Made by a program: the position numbers and the translations under genes | Shown here: positions 1-9,349 of the stretch, piece after piece | Layout: each line of letters opens with the position of its first letter | How positions within the stretch are numbered: position 1 is the stretch's first letter | Notes under the pieces: generated by a model | Seen by the model: the letters and a program-made list of their open reading frames with translations, nothing else | Database searches by the model: none | What the model was told of the DNA's origin: nothing | Origin: Methanococcoides sp. EBM-47 | Lineage (GTDB): Archaea > Halobacteriota > Methanosarcinia > Methanosarcinales > Methanosarcinaceae | Direction of reading: 5' to 3' | Length of the DNA: 64,000 nt | Assembly (NCBI GenBank): GCA_001896725.1 | Contig: MPPA01000001.1 | Location: forward strand, 62,001 to 126,000

Positions 1-234
1 TGTGCAGAGTTCGCCACAGCGTCTGTTGTGCTACTGCACAGTTATAGTTCCCTGCCTATCTCAACCACCCATACTCTTGTTGGCTCTGTGATAGGTGTCG
101 GTCTTGCAGGCGGTCTTGCAGCGGTTGATTTAAGTGTGATAGGAAAGATAGCAGTATCTTGGATAATCACAGTGCCTGTGGCAGCGTTGACATCGGCTCT
201 AATATTCACAGGATTTATGGGGATAGGAATTTGA
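1..234 (+). CDS. Inorganic phosphate transporter, PiT family (C-terminal part)
   Basis: This is the 3' end of a gene that begins before the window; 77 codons are visible. The product would be a membrane permease taking up phosphate. The visible part has the PiT-type pattern [12 protein letters not shown], in which the conserved Thr-Thr-His lies near the second PiT signature, followed by two hydrophobic glycine-rich segments that should be the last membrane helices. The stop codon TGA overlaps the proposed TTG start of the next gene, which encodes a DUF47 protein. PiT plus DUF47 is a recurrent gene pair in archaea and bacteria, and this supports the call. Confidence 0.85.
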   Translation, partial: CAEFATASVVLLHSYSSLPISTTHTLVGSVIGVGLAGGLAAVDLSVIGKIAVSWIITVPVAALTSALIFTGFMGIGI

Positions 235-932
235 AAAAAAGAGAAAAAAGAGAATATATACGCTCTGTGCTAAGCATCTTTGCAAAATCTCCTTTCAGAC
301 CTCTACATGTACATGCCACCAAAGGAGGGGATGCTGTACGGAAGTTAAGCGAAGAGCTATCTGCTTACTTCGCTTGTGATACCTCCACTGTGCTACAACT
401 CAATAAAGAGATAGATATCCTAGAACATGAGGCAGATGTAATAAAACAGACCATCAGGGCAGAGCTTTCTTCCACTATCATGCTGCCGGTACATGCAGAT
501 GATCTGCTTAATTTCCTTAAACCACAGGATTCCATTTCTGATGAGTGTCAGGATGTAGCCTACTGGCTCACATTACGAAGCTGTCAGGTGCCAAAAGAAC
601 TTGAAGAGGGGTTACGCGAACTAATGTCCAGGACCCTGGCAACAGTGGAGATGTATGAACTACTTGTTGACACACTAGGCGAACTTTTAGAATCCTCTTT
701 TGGAAAAAAGGATGTGAACGAGACCTTAAAGCTTGTTATCAAGGTAGAAGAAATGGAACACCAAGTCGACATTATAGAAAAACAAGTTATGAAACAGATC
801 TTCGAGAAGGAAGAATTGCTTGGTGGTGGAGGTGTTTATTTCTTCCTGGAGCTTACCAAGAGCATAGGTCGTATTGCTGACCATACCGAGAGTGCTGCGG
901 ACAGGTTACGAAGCATGGTATTAAGAAGATGA
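231..932 (+). CDS. DUF47 / PhoU-like phosphate transport regulator
   Basis: A 233-residue, mostly helical, charged protein of the DUF47 family (PhoU-like helical bundle), thought to regulate or assist the PiT permease encoded just upstream. I place the start at TTG 231 because it overlaps the TGA of the permease as TTGA and a GGGGATAGGAA ribosome-binding sequence lies just upstream. The frame stays open further upstream (to 159), but that part overlaps permease coding sequence and reads nothing like the family. Acidic and histidine-containing helices near the C-terminus ([19 protein letters not shown]) match the family's typical end. Confidence 0.85.
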   Translation: MKKREKREYIRSVLSIFAKSPFRPLHVHATKGGDAVRKLSEELSAYFACDTSTVLQLNKEIDILEHEADVIKQTIRAELSSTIMLPVHADDLLNFLKPQDSISDECQDVAYWLTLRSCQVPKELEEGLRELMSRTLATVEMYELLVDTLGELLESSFGKKDVNETLKLVIKVEEMEHQVDIIEKQVMKQIFEKEELLGGGGVYFFLELTKSIGRIADHTESAADRLRSMVLRR

Positions 933-941
933 GCTACTCGC

Positions 942-2396
942 TCATCTCCTGTGCAGGTTACCATCAGTGTTCAATACACGCAGCATCTCTATTACAGAAT
1001 AAGCAGCCCGGGTGATGCCCATGCTGCGTCTGTCTGTGTCTGTTCCTGCAACATACAGATTCTTTATGGGCGTCCTGATATCTGCAAAGTTCCCATCAAT
1101 GGTAACTGCAGCTTTTTCTGGAATGATGATCTGCTCATGCTTCATTTCTACATGTTCCTCGATACCGGGAACAGCATTATATATTGTTTCATAGGCTTTT
1201 TTGATCTCAGAACTGTCATCCTTTTCCGGATCAATTACAAAAGAAAAACCTACCAGTTGTTTCCCTTCAGGTGCTAGGGATGAATCATAGTTACTGATGG
1301 GCATTGCCCAGTAGGGCTTGTCTTTGAACCAGATCTCAGAACCTATGTAATTGAAAGCTTCCATAATTGTGTTCAGTCCAATCCATATAGTGAGGCTCTT
1401 TGCCTGTACTATACCTTCTAGTTCTTTAACATAGGAAGAGGGTAGGCCTTCCACAAGATATGGCAGGTCCTTTGCAAAACCCGTGTGTATGACCATATCA
1501 GCAAGGTACGTGTCATCTGCCACCACGCCTTTAACCACCCCCTCCTCTGTTAGGATCCTACTCACAGGATTCTCTGCCATGATCTCCACTGACCTGGGCA
1601 GAGAATACAGTATGGAATTAAGAAGTGATTTGAGACCTTTACGCGGATATCCCTGGGAATAGCTTACTTTGTTAGTGGCAAGTCTTCCTAAAGTTGTTAA
1701 AGGGCTTGATACCTTGTTCAGTCGGGTTTGCAATGATGTATGGAGGTTCAGAGGGATCAGGTTCTGCAGTACTTTTTCTTCCTGTCCGTTCTTTTCTTCT
1801 GTTTTTAGGATCTCATCCAACTGTTCTGGTGTTATGCTGTCCCGCACGAACGCACTCCCTTCAAGTACCCTCTGTGCTGATGTATGTTTCATGTCCTTGC
1901 CTGTAAGGAAATAAGATATGGTGTTGGCAAAGTCATAAGTGTCCTGTGAGAGGTTCTTTGGGAGAAAATCATATACAGATTGCTTGGACAAATCCATTCC
2001 GAATGTCCTATATGTAAGTGCTTTGGTAACTGCCTGACTAAGTACCAATCTATCCATCTTGGGCAATATGTCAAAAGTCACGAATTCCTTGATATTGGAA
2101 GGTACTTTCATAAGACGTTTGTCCGTGCGGATGAAGTAATCTCCGTAGTCCTCAAATACAGGCAGGTAATCAAAGTAACTTTCCATGAGCCTTTTCAGCG
2201 GACCTTCGATGAGATGTGTGATTGCATGTGCTCCGGTGTCCACTTGGAACCCATCCACCACATAGCTATTACAGTTGCCTCCCACCTGTTTGTTTCTTTC
2301 CAGTACCAAGACTTTTTTTCCATGCTTTGCGAGCACTAAAGCCGAAAGTAGTCCAGTAACGCCTGCCCCAACAACTATTACATCATATTTTCTCAT
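942..2396 (-). CDS. Phytoene desaturase-like NAD(P)/FAD oxidoreductase
   Basis: 484 residues. The N-terminus carries a classic FAD-binding Rossmann fold: a beta strand, then GAGVTG at residues 11-16, then the acidic strand end LVLER and the GG motif QVGGNCNS. The C-terminus has the second FAD motif (LYVAGTDTD). Overall this is the CrtI / amine oxidase superfamily. In methanogens such proteins act on isoprenoid lipids or carotenoid-like substrates, but the substrate cannot be read from the sequence. It lies 21 bp downstream of purC on the same strand and is probably cotranscribed, although no pathway link between the two is obvious. Confidence 0.75.
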   Translation of the reverse strand: MRKYDVIVVGAGVTGLLSALVLAKHGKKVLVLERNKQVGGNCNSYVVDGFQVDTGAHAITHLIEGPLKRLMESYFDYLPVFEDYGDYFIRTDKRLMKVPSNIKEFVTFDILPKMDRLVLSQAVTKALTYRTFGMDLSKQSVYDFLPKNLSQDTYDFANTISYFLTGKDMKHTSAQRVLEGSAFVRDSITPEQLDEILKTEEKNGQEEKVLQNLIPLNLHTSLQTRLNKVSSPLTTLGRLATNKVSYSQGYPRKGLKSLLNSILYSLPRSVEIMAENPVSRILTEEGVVKGVVADDTYLADMVIHTGFAKDLPYLVEGLPSSYVKELEGIVQAKSLTIWIGLNTIMEAFNYIGSEIWFKDKPYWAMPISNYDSSLAPEGKQLVGFSFVIDPEKDDSSEIKKAYETIYNAVPGIEEHVEMKHEQIIIPEKAAVTIDGNFADIRTPIKNLYVAGTDTDRRSMGITRAAYSVIEMLRVLNTDGNLHRR

Positions 2397-2417
2397 GATA
2401 ACAACCTTTTTGATAGA

Positions 2418-3131
2418 TCACTGGAAAATCTCAGGGACAATACGTTTTGCTACTTCCTCATATGCTTTTGTCAGATCACCTTTGTCAAAGCGGAAGATAT
2501 CCTTGTCCATGGACCTTCCTGTTTCCTTGTCCCAGAAACGGCATGTATCACAGGATATCTCATCAGCTACCATGATCTGCCCATTCTTTCTCCCAAACTC
2601 TAGCTTGAAGTCTGGAAGGACTATGCCGCGCTCATCAAGGTATTTGATGAGGATATCGTTGACCTTGAGGGCAAGCTGTCTTATTATGGCTATTTCTTCG
2701 TATGTGGCGACGCCCAAGACTACAGCAATGTCTTCATTGAGCATGGGATCACCATATTCATCGCTCTTGTAGTCCATGATAATAACAGGATTCTTGAATA
2801 CAGTTCCTTCTTTTATGGGATATTTACGCGTGATGGAGCCTGCAGCGATGTTGCGGGGTATGACCTCTATTTTGATGATGTCCACAGCTTCCACAAGCAT
2901 CTCGTTGTCTGAAAGCATCTTTATATAATGGGTTTTGATGCCTTTACTTTCCAGAAGATCGAAAAGCTTTTTTGATATCTGGGCATTGTAATATCCTTTC
3001 TTAGAAACCTCGCCCTTTTTCTTTCCATCAAAAGCAGTAAGGCTGTCCCTGAACTCAGATATATACCTTGAGGGATCCTCGGTACTGTATATCGTCTTTG
3101 CCTTTCCTGAGTATAACTGTTCTCTTTTCAT
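2418..3131 (-). CDS. purC: Phosphoribosylaminoimidazole-succinocarboxamide synthase (SAICAR synthetase)
   Basis: 237 residues, the usual length for monofunctional PurC. It condenses CAIR with aspartate using ATP in purine synthesis. The N-terminal YSGKAKTIY segment is the ATP-binding signature and [12 protein letters not shown] matches PROSITE-type SAICAR motif 1; LPDFKLEFG corresponds to motif 2. It is the first gene of a minus-strand pair with the CrtI-like oxidoreductase. A second purine gene, purM, sits at 50.7 kb and is not linked. Confidence 0.95.
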   Translation of the reverse strand: MKREQLYSGKAKTIYSTEDPSRYISEFRDSLTAFDGKKKGEVSKKGYYNAQISKKLFDLLESKGIKTHYIKMLSDNEMLVEAVDIIKIEVIPRNIAAGSITRKYPIKEGTVFKNPVIIMDYKSDEYGDPMLNEDIAVVLGVATYEEIAIIRQLALKVNDILIKYLDERGIVLPDFKLEFGRKNGQIMVADEISCDTCRFWDKETGRSMDKDIFRFDKGDLTKAYEEVAKRIVPEIFQ

Positions 3132-3272
3132 CGTATCCCTCTATGGAAATGTTCTTTTATTAGATTTTCCTATGCACGTACTACTTATCTTAATAAATAT
3201 ATCAATAAAACATACAAAATGTTATTAGCCTTTACTTTCATTTAGTAGGATATAGCTCTTATGGGTGATCCA

Positions 3273-3695
3273 ATGGAACAAGAATTAATGAGGATTGGTG
3301 TATCGCTGCCTTCGAACCTTCTTACGAAATTCGATGGTATCATTGAGCAAAGAGGATATTCATCACGCTCTGAAGGTATACGGGATGCTATCAGAAGCTA
3401 TATCACACATTACGAATGGATGAGTGATGTCAAAGGCAGGCGTGTTGCCACTATCACTCTGATATATGACCATACAAAGCGTGGATTGACCAGCTCCCTT
3501 ACGGAGATACAGCATGATCATTCCTCTTTGATCAAGACATCTATACATATCCATCTGGACCATGATAACTGTCTGGAAGTAATTATCCTGGATGGAGAGG
3601 GCCAGGAGGTAAAAACAATAGCTGAAAAACTGATGGCGCTCAAGGGTGTCAAATATGTGAAGCTTAATACTGCGCAGCCTGCAGAAAGTCATTGA
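3273..3695 (+). CDS. nikR: Nickel-responsive transcriptional regulator NikR
   Basis: 140 residues from ATG 3273. An N-terminal ribbon-helix-helix DNA-binding domain ([12 protein letters not shown]) is followed by a C-terminal ACT-like nickel domain. The four Ni ligands of Escherichia coli NikR (His76, His87, His89, Cys95) have counterparts here at His81, His92, His94 and Cys100. NikR represses nickel uptake when the metal is plentiful; nickel is needed for F430 and for hydrogenase and CODH. I prefer 3273 over the in-frame ATG at 3261 because GGTGATC, complementary to the 16S rRNA tail, lies between the two. The 3' end overlaps the convergent ArsR gene by 7 bp. Confidence 0.93.
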   Translation: MEQELMRIGVSLPSNLLTKFDGIIEQRGYSSRSEGIRDAIRSYITHYEWMSDVKGRRVATITLIYDHTKRGLTSSLTEIQHDHSSLIKTSIHIHLDHDNCLEVIILDGEGQEVKTIAEKLMALKGVKYVKLNTAQPAESH

Positions 3696-4042
3696 TCGAA
3701 CGTTCTCTTGATATCTTTAAGTAGGGACCTTCCCAGATCCGTGAGGCAATAAATCTGATAGTTCTTGTTCCTCGTGGATCCCACGAGCCCTGCTTCTTTC
3801 AACAGCTTCAGATGGTATGATAGTGCAGAGTGTTTGTAGTCCGTTATCTCCACAAGTACACATACACAGAGCTCCTGCACTTCCAAGGCTTTGAGAATGT
3901 GTATCCTTACAGGATCTGAAAGCACTTTGAACAGTTCCGCCAGCTCTGTCACATTTTCATGCATAGCGTCATGGACCTTCTGTATGGTGACTTTCGGCAG
4001 AATATAAGGCTCAAGCTCCAGTGCCCTATCTTTTCTGTTCAT
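3689..4042 (-). CDS. ArsR/SmtB-family metal-sensing transcriptional repressor
   Basis: 117 residues from ATG 4042 (a GTG at 4048 is an alternative). The centre holds a winged helix-turn-helix ([17 protein letters not shown], then [17 protein letters not shown]). ELCVCVL contains the Cys-x-Cys of the ArsR alpha3 metal site, which in this family binds arsenite, antimonite, lead or cadmium. The target is not evident: the nearest transport gene is the P-type ATPase about 730 bp away on the same strand, with a decayed region in between. It is convergent with nikR and the last codons overlap. Confidence 0.88.
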   Translation of the reverse strand: MNRKDRALELEPYILPKVTIQKVHDAMHENVTELAELFKVLSDPVRIHILKALEVQELCVCVLVEITDYKHSALSYHLKLLKEAGLVGSTRNKNYQIYCLTDLGRSLLKDIKRTFDQ

Positions 4043-4173
4043 TATCACCGGATGATGTTCTAATATGTTAATAATCTTTTTACTTTATCATTAGTGTAAG
4101 AACATTGTTAGTTCTGTTCGCCGTGGAACAATTTAGAAACATTCAAATATGTTTGGACAATTGTTTAAAATAA

Positions 4174-4719
4174 GGAGTTGGGTGTGAAGCCACCACCAAC
4201 ACCCTGCTGCGAAGACATCACAGAATTGTGCATGACCAACCAACAAAAGATGTCCTGGATAATACAGGGATCAAAGTGCTTCACATACTCCTTAAAAACA
4301 GAAAAATATCTGTTCCTTCCTGAAGTTCGCATGTTTCAATGATATCTGCCTTTCCGCAGATGTCAAGAAAAAAACAGGTATTTTCTCTTTTCAGGAATTT
4401 GTACATATATTATCAAATATTTGTAACAATATGTGTTATTAATACATTGAATAGTAGTACTTGTATTTGAAAAATAACTGCAATTCAGATAATTGGCAAA
4501 ATTCCAAGACATCTGCGGAATATAAGTGATATCATTGAAACATGTAATAAGAAAGATCTTCTGAAAAAATGACCGATTTTAAAAAACCATCTCCCATCCA
4601 TTGATATATTTGCCACACTTAAGGACATGATCTCTGATTGCAGCACTACATTCACTATCGAGAAGTTCAACTTCTGCGTTATCCACCGGTATGTCAAAAT
4701 GCTCTGTTCACTGAAGTGA
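4174..4719 (+). pseudogene. Unassigned decayed plus-strand coding region
   Basis: This fills most of the 730-bp gap between the ArsR gene and the ATPase. One plus-strand frame stays open from 4174 to the TGA at 4717-4719 apart from three internal TGA codons at 4321, 4468 and 4570, with no TAA or TAG, unexpectedly few stops for an A+T-rich stretch. Translations such as DVLDNTGIKVLHILLKNRK and IDIFATLKDMISDC look protein-like. A possible start region has AAGGAG at 4172-4177 before GTG 4184, but that GTG is in another frame (52 codons, to 4342). A strong terminator follows at 4729. I do not recognise the family. It may be a dead gene or an RNA-encoding unit. Confidence 0.3.
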
Positions 4720-4728
4720 AATACCGAT

Positions 4729-4760
4729 GCACAGGTCCTCACGGACCGTGTGCATTTTTA
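4729..4760 (+). terminator. Intrinsic-terminator-like hairpin plus T run
   Basis: GCACA-GGTCC, a TCAC loop, then GGACC-(G)-TGTGC form a ten-pair stem with one bulged G, immediately followed by ATTTTTATT. The T run lies on the plus-strand 3' side only, so it would end transcription from the decayed region at 4174-4719 and not the ATPase, whose stop codon at 4771 is read from the other strand. Confidence 0.55.
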
Positions 4761-4770
4761 TTATTCACAG

Positions 4771-7458
4771 CTACAGATCAGCACCGGCCATTATGGCTTC
4801 ATCCTCTTTACGTCCTCTGGCAACTAGCTTTATGCCCTCAGCGATTAGCAGTGAGAGGAAAGCAGCTCCTATGGGCATCACCCATTCCCCAAGGCTTAAA
4901 GGTGTCAGTTCGAATACCGCCTGGAACAGCGGGATGTAGACCACGGCTAGAATCAACAGCAAAGTAATAAGCATCCCTATCAGCATTAGTCTGTTGGAGA
5001 ACATTCCCATCCTTATGGCAGGCTCATCAAGGGATCTGAAGGCGTTAGGTACGAATAGGGCCATGCTGACTATGGTCACGAAAGTAAGCGTCCTGGCCTT
5101 CTGTATATCCATGAAAGGATCAGCCGCCAGGAACACCAGGAACGACACAATGCTCATGGTAAGTGCGATACTGATCACAAGCACTAAGTTTCGCCTGCTC
5201 AAGATTTCTTCCTTCGGGTCACGGGGTTTCTTGTGCATGATGCTATCTCTCACCGGGTCCATACCCAGAGATATAGCAGGTACGACCTCATTGAACATAT
5301 TGATGAACAGGATCTGGAGAGCCAGCAAGGGTATGTAGTTGGAACCCAGAAGGGTTATTGCAATGAGGATAAGCATCATCTCCGTGAAGTTGCGGGATAC
5401 AAGATATGTGGTGAACTTCTCTATATTCGCGTAGATACCCCTGCCCATTTTCACAGCTTCCACGATAGTGGCGAAATTATCGTCCTGCAGCACCATTACG
5501 CTAGCCTCACGTGCCACATCCGTACCTTTGACACCCATGGAAATGCCAATATCGGCTTTACGCAGGGCGGGAGCATCATTGACCCCATCACCTGTCATAG
5601 CCACCACCTGTCCTCTTTCCTGCAAAGCTCTGATAATCCTGAGCTTCTGTTCCGGCCGTGCTCTTGCATAGATATTGATCGCCTCTACCACGCTCTTGAA
5701 CTCTTCATCATCAAGCTCGTCCAGTTCAGTGCCGGTAATTGCGCCGTCAGCCACAATGTCCCTTATCTTTTCATCGGTGATATCGTCCAGGCACACAGTA
5801 CCCTCAGACAAGCCGATCTCTCTGGCTATGGACTTTGCTGTTTCCTGGTTATCCCCTGTGATCATGACAACCTTGATCCCTGCCTTATGACAGGTCTCAA
5901 TAGCATTCTTTGCTTCCTCCCTGGGTGGGTCCTGCATAGCTACGAGTCCGAGGAAGATCATATCTTTTTCAAGCTCCCCGTTCTTAATGTTCAGAGGTCT
6001 GTACGCCAGAGCAAGCACACGATATGTTCTCTGCGCAAGCTCACGGTTCTTCTCCAACATATCTTCTCTATCCTGCTCCGTAAAAGTCCGCACTCCAAAA
6101 AGACCATATATTCGCGTGCATCTGCCAAGTAACATTTCAGGAGCACCTTTTGTAAAGACCATGAGCTGCTCCTGTATATCATGCAATGTGCTCATCATCT
6201 TTCTTTCAGATGTGAAGATGACTTCCTGCAACCTTGGAAATTCATTCTCCATTTTGTCTTTCCATATCCCTGCTTTAGCTGCAGCCACCAGCAGGGCAAT
6301 TTCCGTAGGGTCCCCGACACCTTTCCATTCATTACCCAATTCTTCCAATGACGCATTGTTACACAGAGCTCCCGCTGTGAGCAACATTTTTAGCCCTTTA
6401 TGGTTCCCAACATCAACAGGAGTTCCATCATCAAACAGTTCTCCTATCGGTTCATATCCCGTTCCGGTAACCTCCAGCTCCTTGTCAGGAATGATGATAC
6501 TCCTCACGACCATCTCGTTGCGGGTAAGGGTGCCGGTCTTATCAGTACAGATAACAGTGGTCGAGCCCAGTGTTTCCACACCCAGCATTTTTCTTATAAT
6601 GGCATTATGCTTTGCCATATGGCTCATCCCACTGGCAAGGGTTATGGTCATAGTAAGGGGCAGACCCTCAGGCACTGCCGCCACAGCCAGCGCAATGGAG
6701 ATCAAAAGCATCTCTGTCACAGGAGCTCCCTTTGATAAACCCGTGACCAAAGTGACCAGGGAACCTATCATGGCTATGATAGCCAGTTTACGGGCAAGCT
6801 TCGCTATCTTCTTTTGCAGAGGGGTTGATTCCTCCTCCTGCTGTACCAGCCCGGCTATTTCCCCAAGCTTCGTTCCCATACCTGTAGAGACAACAAGAGC
6901 ACTGCATTTACCGTGTACTATCTGTGTACCTGCAAAGATCATCTCATCTTTTTCTTTGTTCACAGGCATACTTTCCCCGGTCAGTGCTGCCTCTTCTATC
7001 CGAAGCCCTATCATCTCCATCACAATAGCATCGGCTGGTATCATATCACCGCTTTCAAGCACTAGTATATCCCCGGGAACGACTTCTCTGGAAGGTATTT
7101 CCTTCAGTGTTCCTTCCCTGCGCACTCTTGTGGACGGTTGTACGAACTTCTTTAAGGCCTCTATGGCCTTTTCTGCCCTGTATTCCTGCAGGAACCCCAT
7201 GAATATTACAAAAAGAATTATACCGATTATAGCCCAGAAATTAATGACCTCATGAGCCATCAACGATATTATGGCAGCTGCAGCCAGTACCCACACAATT
7301 ACATTTGTCAGTTGCTTTACCAAGACCTTCCATGGTGTGATCCTGTTCTTTTCTTCAAGCTGGTTAGGTCCGTACCTTATAAGCCTTTTCTTAGCTTCTT
7401 CATTCGATAGTCCCCCTGGTGAACTTTTAAGTTCCAAAAGAACTTCCTCGGTCCTCAT
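4771..7458 (-). CDS. P2-type cation-transporting ATPase (calcium-pump-like)
   Basis: 895 residues, full length. An N-terminal cation ATPase domain is followed by the actuator domain with TGES (residues 160-163), the phosphorylation site CTDKTGT with Asp306, and the hinge motif TGDGVNDAPAL. The fourth membrane helix has AVPEGLP (residues 261-267), the pattern of Ca2+-type P2 pumps, and about ten hydrophobic segments are present. The late helix segment INMFNEVVPA resembles but does not equal the SERCA NxxTD motif, so the ion (Ca2+, or perhaps Mn2+, Na+ or H+) stays open. It is a single gene with its own upstream region. Confidence 0.9.
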   Translation of the reverse strand: MRTEEVLLELKSSPGGLSNEEAKKRLIRYGPNQLEEKNRITPWKVLVKQLTNVIVWVLAAAAIISLMAHEVINFWAIIGIILFVIFMGFLQEYRAEKAIEALKKFVQPSTRVRREGTLKEIPSREVVPGDILVLESGDMIPADAIVMEMIGLRIEEAALTGESMPVNKEKDEMIFAGTQIVHGKCSALVVSTGMGTKLGEIAGLVQQEEESTPLQKKIAKLARKLAIIAMIGSLVTLVTGLSKGAPVTEMLLISIALAVAAVPEGLPLTMTITLASGMSHMAKHNAIIRKMLGVETLGSTTVICTDKTGTLTRNEMVVRSIIIPDKELEVTGTGYEPIGELFDDGTPVDVGNHKGLKMLLTAGALCNNASLEELGNEWKGVGDPTEIALLVAAAKAGIWKDKMENEFPRLQEVIFTSERKMMSTLHDIQEQLMVFTKGAPEMLLGRCTRIYGLFGVRTFTEQDREDMLEKNRELAQRTYRVLALAYRPLNIKNGELEKDMIFLGLVAMQDPPREEAKNAIETCHKAGIKVVMITGDNQETAKSIAREIGLSEGTVCLDDITDEKIRDIVADGAITGTELDELDDEEFKSVVEAINIYARARPEQKLRIIRALQERGQVVAMTGDGVNDAPALRKADIGISMGVKGTDVAREASVMVLQDDNFATIVEAVKMGRGIYANIEKFTTYLVSRNFTEMMLILIAITLLGSNYIPLLALQILFINMFNEVVPAISLGMDPVRDSIMHKKPRDPKEEILSRRNLVLVISIALTMSIVSFLVFLAADPFMDIQKARTLTFVTIVSMALFVPNAFRSLDEPAIRMGMFSNRLMLIGMLITLLLILAVVYIPLFQAVFELTPLSLGEWVMPIGAAFLSLLIAEGIKLVARGRKEDEAIMAGADL

Positions 7459-7768
7459 GCCATTCTCCTGTTAAATGAATATGAAAAATCATTTGAGATA
7501 TAGTTCTCGCTCTGTGTACACACATGGAAAACAAGCTCATTGCAGTCCTAATATATACGCCCAGTCAAACTATCCCAGACCCCTACAATGCTCACCGCTT
7601 TCATCATCGTTCCCAGATGAACGATTTCATGTTCATCTATATCAGATAATAGCAGTTCTGTTCTTTTGTACGTTCATTTTAGCATTTGAGAACAGAGTAA
7701 ACTCCTAGCCACAGAACATATCAGTCTGATCAGATGCATGAAGAGATGTGATAAAAAAAAGACCGGCC
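7459..7768. other. Intergenic region upstream of the cation ATPase
   Basis: About 300 bp without a credible gene. It holds the promoter of the ATPase (minus strand). Short open frames on the plus strand have no ribosome-binding site and no family resemblance. Nothing else is visible except the terminator at its right edge. Confidence 0.5.
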
Positions 7769-7800
7769 AAAAAAGATAATTTATCCCTTTAAAAGGGATA
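7769..7800 (-). terminator. Terminator-like hairpin after the oxygen-defence operon
   Basis: TATCCCTTT and AAAGGGATA form a perfect nine-base inverted repeat at 7782-7800, beginning 13 bp after the stop codon of the disulfide reductase gene. In the minus-strand direction it is followed by runs of six and then eight T. Confidence 0.5.
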
Positions 7801-7813
7801 TGAGAAAGTGTAC

Positions 7814-8089
7814 TTATTTAATATATAGGCCACATCTGCAGGACCCACGCAATTCTATATCGCGGCTCCTGGCTGCACAGGGACAGATGATCTTCTTATC
7901 AACTTCTTTATCCCCCGTCCTCTTCTGGCAGAAGCAATACCATTCTCCATATTGCTTCTTATTGTTGGATATACCCTTTATTGCTGTAACTATTATATCA
8001 TAGTCAGGGTTCAACCTATACCCGGATTGGATTGCATTTTTCTTAGATCTTTCAAAAAACTCCTCTTCAAGTGGTGTGCCTAATTGCAT
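7814..8089 (-). CDS. Ferredoxin:disulfide (thioredoxin) reductase catalytic subunit
   Basis: 91 residues from ATG 8089, chosen because AAAGGAG lies seven bases upstream. Three Cys-x-Cys pairs (CFC, CPC, CRC) with spacings of 14 and 12 residues match the family of ferredoxin:thioredoxin reductase beta subunits, in which a [4Fe-4S] cluster next to a redox-active disulfide moves electrons from ferredoxin to a disulfide partner. The plant spacing is about 16 and 8, so this is the archaeal variant. It is the third gene of the rubrerythrin-fprA unit, 43 bp after fprA, which suggests a job in repairing oxidised thiols after oxygen exposure. No alpha subunit or thioredoxin is adjacent. Confidence 0.85.
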   Translation of the reverse strand: MQLGTPLEEEFFERSKKNAIQSGYRLNPDYDIIVTAIKGISNNKKQYGEWYCFCQKRTGDKEVDKKIICPCAARSRDIELRGSCRCGLYIK

Positions 8090-8132
8090 GATATCACTCC
8101 TTTGTTCCAAGACTATTCCTTTATAATGTGAT

Positions 8133-9335
8133 TTATTCCTTTGCAAGGGAAGCAAGCCGTTTTCCGATCTCCCTGCACTTTGCTCGGTCCTCTTCAAATG
8201 GTCTGAAGTTAACCTGGAGCCCAGGTTCAGAGATCTCAAAACCTGATTCTATGAGTTCTTTCTCAACCCCTTTCACTGCACCGCCACCCCATCCATAAGA
8301 GCCGAAAACAAAGAACTTCTTGTTCTTTGGCCTGAGTCCTTTTATGTAACTAAGGAACCCCGCAACGGTAAAGAACATACCATTGTTCAGCGTAGGGGAG
8401 CCTATGGCAACTACTGACGCATCCATTAGCTCTGTTGTTATCTTGCTCCAGTCGTTATTACGCAGGTTCCTGAGTTTCACATCCACCCCAGCGGATTGCA
8501 CGCCTTCCAGGATCTCTTTTGCCATTATCTCAGTGCTGTTCCACATTGTATCGTACACTATGAGCACCTGTGGTTTTGTCTCAGCATTTGCCCATTTAAC
8601 ATAGGATTCTATTATCCTTTCAGGTTCCTTTCTCCATATCACTCCGTGTGCAGGGACTATCATATCGAACTTAAGCCCCATCTGTTTTACCTTTTCAGCA
8701 TATCCAAGTACCTGTTTACCAAAGGGCATGAGGATGTTAGCATAATATATCTGAGCATCCTCCATAACTCCTTCCACCTGATCTTCGAACCTTTCCGAGG
8801 TTGCTATATGCTGGCCGAACGCATCATTTGAGAAAAGTATCCTGTCTTCCTTGAGATATGTGTGCATGCTGTCAGGCCAATGGAGCATCACAACCTCAAT
8901 GAACTGCATGGTCTTTTTTCCGATGCTGATCTCATCACCGGTCTTAACTACCTGTATGTCCCATTTTTCAAATCCCATCTCACGATAATGCTCGTAAAGC
9001 CCCTTTTTACCTTTAGCAGAGCAAACTAGCTTTGCCTTTGGAGATGCTTCCATCATTGCAGGCAAAGAGCTGGAGTGGTCCATCTCCACATGGTTAGACA
9101 CAATGTAGTCTATCTTTGAAGGGTCCACAATCTGGGAAATCCTGCCCAACATCTCTTCAAAGAAAGGTGCTTTTACAGTATCGATAAGAGTTATCTTTTC
9201 ATCAATTATCAGATATGTATTATAGCTCCCCCCCTTCGGTGTCTCATATCCATGGAAATCCCTCAGGTTCCAGTCAATAGCACCTACCCAGTAAATGCCT
9301 TCGGATATCTGCACAGTTTGTAGATCATTGTCCAA
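8133..9335 (-). CDS. fprA: F420H2 oxidase / flavodiiron protein FprA
   Basis: 400 residues. The N-terminal metallo-beta-lactamase-like domain binds the di-iron centre: H82-x-E84-x-D86-H87, H152 and D171 are visible, with a further His in VPAHG. The C-terminal flavodoxin domain (starting around VLIVYDTMWNSTE) binds FMN. In methanogens FprA takes electrons from reduced F420 and reduces O2 to water. The gene sits between rubrerythrin (14 bp upstream) and the ferredoxin:disulfide reductase, forming a coherent oxygen-stress operon. Confidence 0.93.
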   Translation of the reverse strand: MDNDLQTVQISEGIYWVGAIDWNLRDFHGYETPKGGSYNTYLIIDEKITLIDTVKAPFFEEMLGRISQIVDPSKIDYIVSNHVEMDHSSSLPAMMEASPKAKLVCSAKGKKGLYEHYREMGFEKWDIQVVKTGDEISIGKKTMQFIEVVMLHWPDSMHTYLKEDRILFSNDAFGQHIATSERFEDQVEGVMEDAQIYYANILMPFGKQVLGYAEKVKQMGLKFDMIVPAHGVIWRKEPERIIESYVKWANAETKPQVLIVYDTMWNSTEIMAKEILEGVQSAGVDVKLRNLRNNDWSKITTELMDASVVAIGSPTLNNGMFFTVAGFLSYIKGLRPKNKKFFVFGSYGWGGGAVKGVEKELIESGFEISEPGLQVNFRPFEEDRAKCREIGKRLASLAKE

Positions 9336-9349
9336 TCATATCCCTCCTT

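Noticed and set aside
4174-4719. Selenocysteine or other recoding of the three in-frame TGA codons
   Set aside because: Members of Methanosarcinales are not known to use selenocysteine, no SECIS-like hairpin was recognised and the frame matches no known protein; decay is simpler.
5987-7255. A 422-codon open frame antisense to the P-type ATPase
   Set aside because: It lies wholly opposite a full-length ATPase with all motifs; its translation is Ser/Ile/Pro-rich without any family features and it has no ribosome-binding site.
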